Below, piece by piece: positions 4,520 to 5,641 of a DNA stretch of 5,641 bases. Made by a program: the position numbers and the translations under genes. The first letter of the stretch is position 1; every line of letters begins with the position of its first letter. This DNA comes from Rhodanobacteraceae bacterium. GTDB taxonomy: Bacteria; Pseudomonadota; Gammaproteobacteria; Xanthomonadales; Rhodanobacteraceae. The notes beneath the pieces were generated by a model. It had not been told where the DNA came from, did not search any database, and worked only from the letters and a program-made list of their open reading frames with translations. The stretch spans positions 1-5,641 of the forward strand of contig JAICHS010000160.1 of the NCBI GenBank assembly GCA_025924775.1, read 5' to 3'.

Positions 4520-5410
4520 GTGGACCTTTCAGGCAGCCTGTGCGCCATCGTCACACCGTTTGATGCGGACGGTGCGCTCGACCTGGCTGCGTTCGGGCGA
4601 TTGATCGACTACCAGCTGGAGGGCGGCACCCAGGGCATCGTGGTCGCCGGTTCCACCGGCGAGGCGCACATGCTGGGGGCGCACGACTACGACCGGCTGT
4701 TGGTGTTTGCGGTCGAGCGCATTGCGCATCGGGTGCCGGTGGTCGCGGGCGCCGGCGAGGCGGCCACGGCCAAGACGGTCGCGGCGGTCCGGCGCGTCAA
4801 GGCGCTGGGGGCCGATGCGGCGCTGGTGGTGACGCCTTACTACGTGCGCCCGACCCAGGAAGGCCTGCGTCGGCACTACGGCGAGATCTCGACGTACTGC
4901 GACCTGCCCGTGGTGATGTACAACGTGCCCTCGCGGACCGGCTGCGACCTGCAACCGGAAACGGTGGCGGCATTGCGCGACACCGCCGGCATCATCGGCA
5001 TCAAGGAGGCCGTCGGTACGCCTGAACGCATCGCCGCGCTCGCGCAACTTCGGCGGCCGGGATTTGTCTACCTGTCCGGCGACGATGGCAGCGCCGCTGC
5101 CGCGATGCTGGCCGGTGCCGGAGGCGTGGTTTCCGTGGTAAACAACCTGGTGCCGAAATTGTTCCGCTCGCTGTGCGATGCCGCGCGCGCCGGCGACCGG
5201 ACCGGGGCAGGGCGCCAGATGGAGCGCCTTGCACCCCTGCTGGACGCGCTCAGTTGCGCGCCCAATCCGATTCCGGTCAAGGCCGGCCTGGCCGAGTTGG
5301 GGTTGTGCCGGGCTGCGCTGCGGCTGCCGCTGGTCGAGTTGCCGCCGGGGCCCGCGCGCACCCGCCTGCGCGAAACCCTGCTTTCCCTCGCTGGCGCCGC
5401 GACGCCATGA
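4520..5410 (+). CDS. dapA: 4-hydroxy-tetrahydrodipicolinate synthase DapA
   Basis: DapA condenses pyruvate with aspartate semialdehyde, the first committed step to diaminopimelate (peptidoglycan) and lysine, in the cytoplasm, normally as a tetramer. It has 296 residues from GTG 4520 (E. coli 292) and aligns almost gap-free with E. coli DapA at an offset of +1. Visible sites: Schiff-base Lys162 in IIGIKEA, Tyr134 and Arg139 in YNVPSRTGCDL (134-144), Tyr108 in TPYYVRPTQEGL, and AGSTGE (43-48). In AGSTGE the usual active-site Thr44 is Ser45, a conservative change. C-terminal landmarks are LSGDDGSA and PNPIPVKAGLAELGL. The lysine-binding positions differ from E. coli: H53, H56, N80 and E84 correspond to A54, Y57, A81 and K85, suggesting weak or absent lysine feedback. 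The gene follows a candidate promoter and a GGAG site, is divergent from gcvR, and its stop overlaps the next start as ATGA. A relative such as N-acetylneuraminate lyase is unlikely given the NVPSRTG motif and the bamC neighbour. Confidence 0.95.
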   Translation: MDLSGSLCAIVTPFDADGALDLAAFGRLIDYQLEGGTQGIVVAGSTGEAHMLGAHDYDRLLVFAVERIAHRVPVVAGAGEAATAKTVAAVRRVKALGADAALVVTPYYVRPTQEGLRRHYGEISTYCDLPVVMYNVPSRTGCDLQPETVAALRDTAGIIGIKEAVGTPERIAALAQLRRPGFVYLSGDDGSAAAAMLAGAGGVVSVVNNLVPKLFRSLCDAARAGDRTGAGRQMERLAPLLDALSCAPNPIPVKAGLAELGLCRAALRLPLVELPPGPARTRLRETLLSLAGAATP

Positions 5411-5641
5411 TCATGCACAATGCGCCCATGAAACGAATCCTACTTTCGCTGCTGCTGCTCGCCCCGATCGCGCTGGCCGGTTGCCAGACCATCAAGTCCC
5501 ACAACCCGTTCCGGCACAAGGAACCGGCCTACAAGTCCGCGCAACAGGTCCAGCCGCTGGAAGTACCGCCCGGCATGGACCAGCCGCCCACGACGGACGC
5601 GCTGGCCATCCCCGCCGCCGGCGGTGCGGCTGCGCAGGCAG
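5407..5641 (+). CDS. bamC: Outer-membrane protein assembly lipoprotein BamC (NlpB), 5' part only
   Basis: BamC is a lipoprotein accessory of the BAM complex that inserts beta-barrel proteins into the outer membrane; its unstructured N-terminal segment binds BamD. The window shows a lipoprotein signal peptide, MKRILLSLLLLAPIALAGC, with lipobox LAGC and the lipidated Cys at residue 19 (counted from ATG 5428). Gln follows at +2, so there is no Asp retention signal and the protein should go to the outer membrane. The next visible part, AYKSAQQVQPLEVPPGMDQP followed by DALAIP, resembles the BamC N-terminal segment (the Y...PL...PPGM...AIP pattern), followed by an Ala/Gly-rich stretch to the edge. 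Three in-frame ATGs exist: 5407, 5413 and 5428. 5407 overlaps the dapA stop (ATGA) and suggests coupling; 5428 gives a more classical short signal peptide. None has a Shine-Dalgarno. The dapA-bamC order as in E. coli supports the call. The structured helix-grip domains lie beyond the window. Confidence 0.82.
   Translation, partial: MIMHNAPMKRILLSLLLLAPIALAGCQTIKSHNPFRHKEPAYKSAQQVQPLEVPPGMDQPPTTDALAIPAAGGAAAQA

Overview
This GC-rich window is an ordinary, densely packed stretch of gammaproteobacterial chromosome. Gene content, protein character and order point to the Xanthomonadales (a Lysobacter/Luteimonas/Xanthomonas-like or Rhodanobacter-like organism). That assignment is an inference from family resemblance, not a database result. 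I see no rRNA, tRNA, CRISPR array, transposase, integrase, phage gene or toxin-antitoxin pair, and no stretch of more than about 200 bases lacks a gene or regulatory interpretation.

Layout: five genes read leftward (minus strand) and two read rightward, from a divergent control region of about 180 bp (4339-4519). Leftward, in transcription order: a GcvR-like double-ACT-domain protein (4338-3757), a Bcp/PrxQ peroxiredoxin (3757-3290), a PIN-PhoH fusion ATPase (3212-1827), the thiamin-pathway kinase ThiD (1830-964) and a lipid A hydroxylase LpxO, which runs off the left edge (933-1). Rightward: DapA, the first committed enzyme of the diaminopimelate/lysine branch (4520-5410), then the start of BamC, a lipoprotein of the outer-membrane protein assembly machine (5407-end). 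Gene joints are tight: gcvR/bcp share one base (TGATG), phoH/thiD overlap as GTGA, dapA/bamC overlap as ATGA, and thiD/lpxO are 30 bp apart.

The right half keeps the bcp-gcvR / dapA-bamC arrangement known from E. coli, so it is conserved core synteny. The left half (phoH-thiD-lpxO) is a lineage-specific extension whose members share no obvious pathway (RNA metabolism, cofactor synthesis, envelope lipid modification).

The most unusual structure is an 84-bp nested inverted repeat (1742-1825). It fills the space between the phoH stop codon and the first conserved codon of thiD, is open in the thiD frame, and appears to have been absorbed into the ThiD N-terminus as an extension of about 30 residues. 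Smaller points: three degenerate 24-bp repeats at the start of the gcvR-like gene, loss of the usual resolving cysteines in the peroxiredoxin, replacement of the lysine-feedback residues in DapA, and a hairpin overlapping the putative dapA promoter. I do not see a new multi-gene biological system here.
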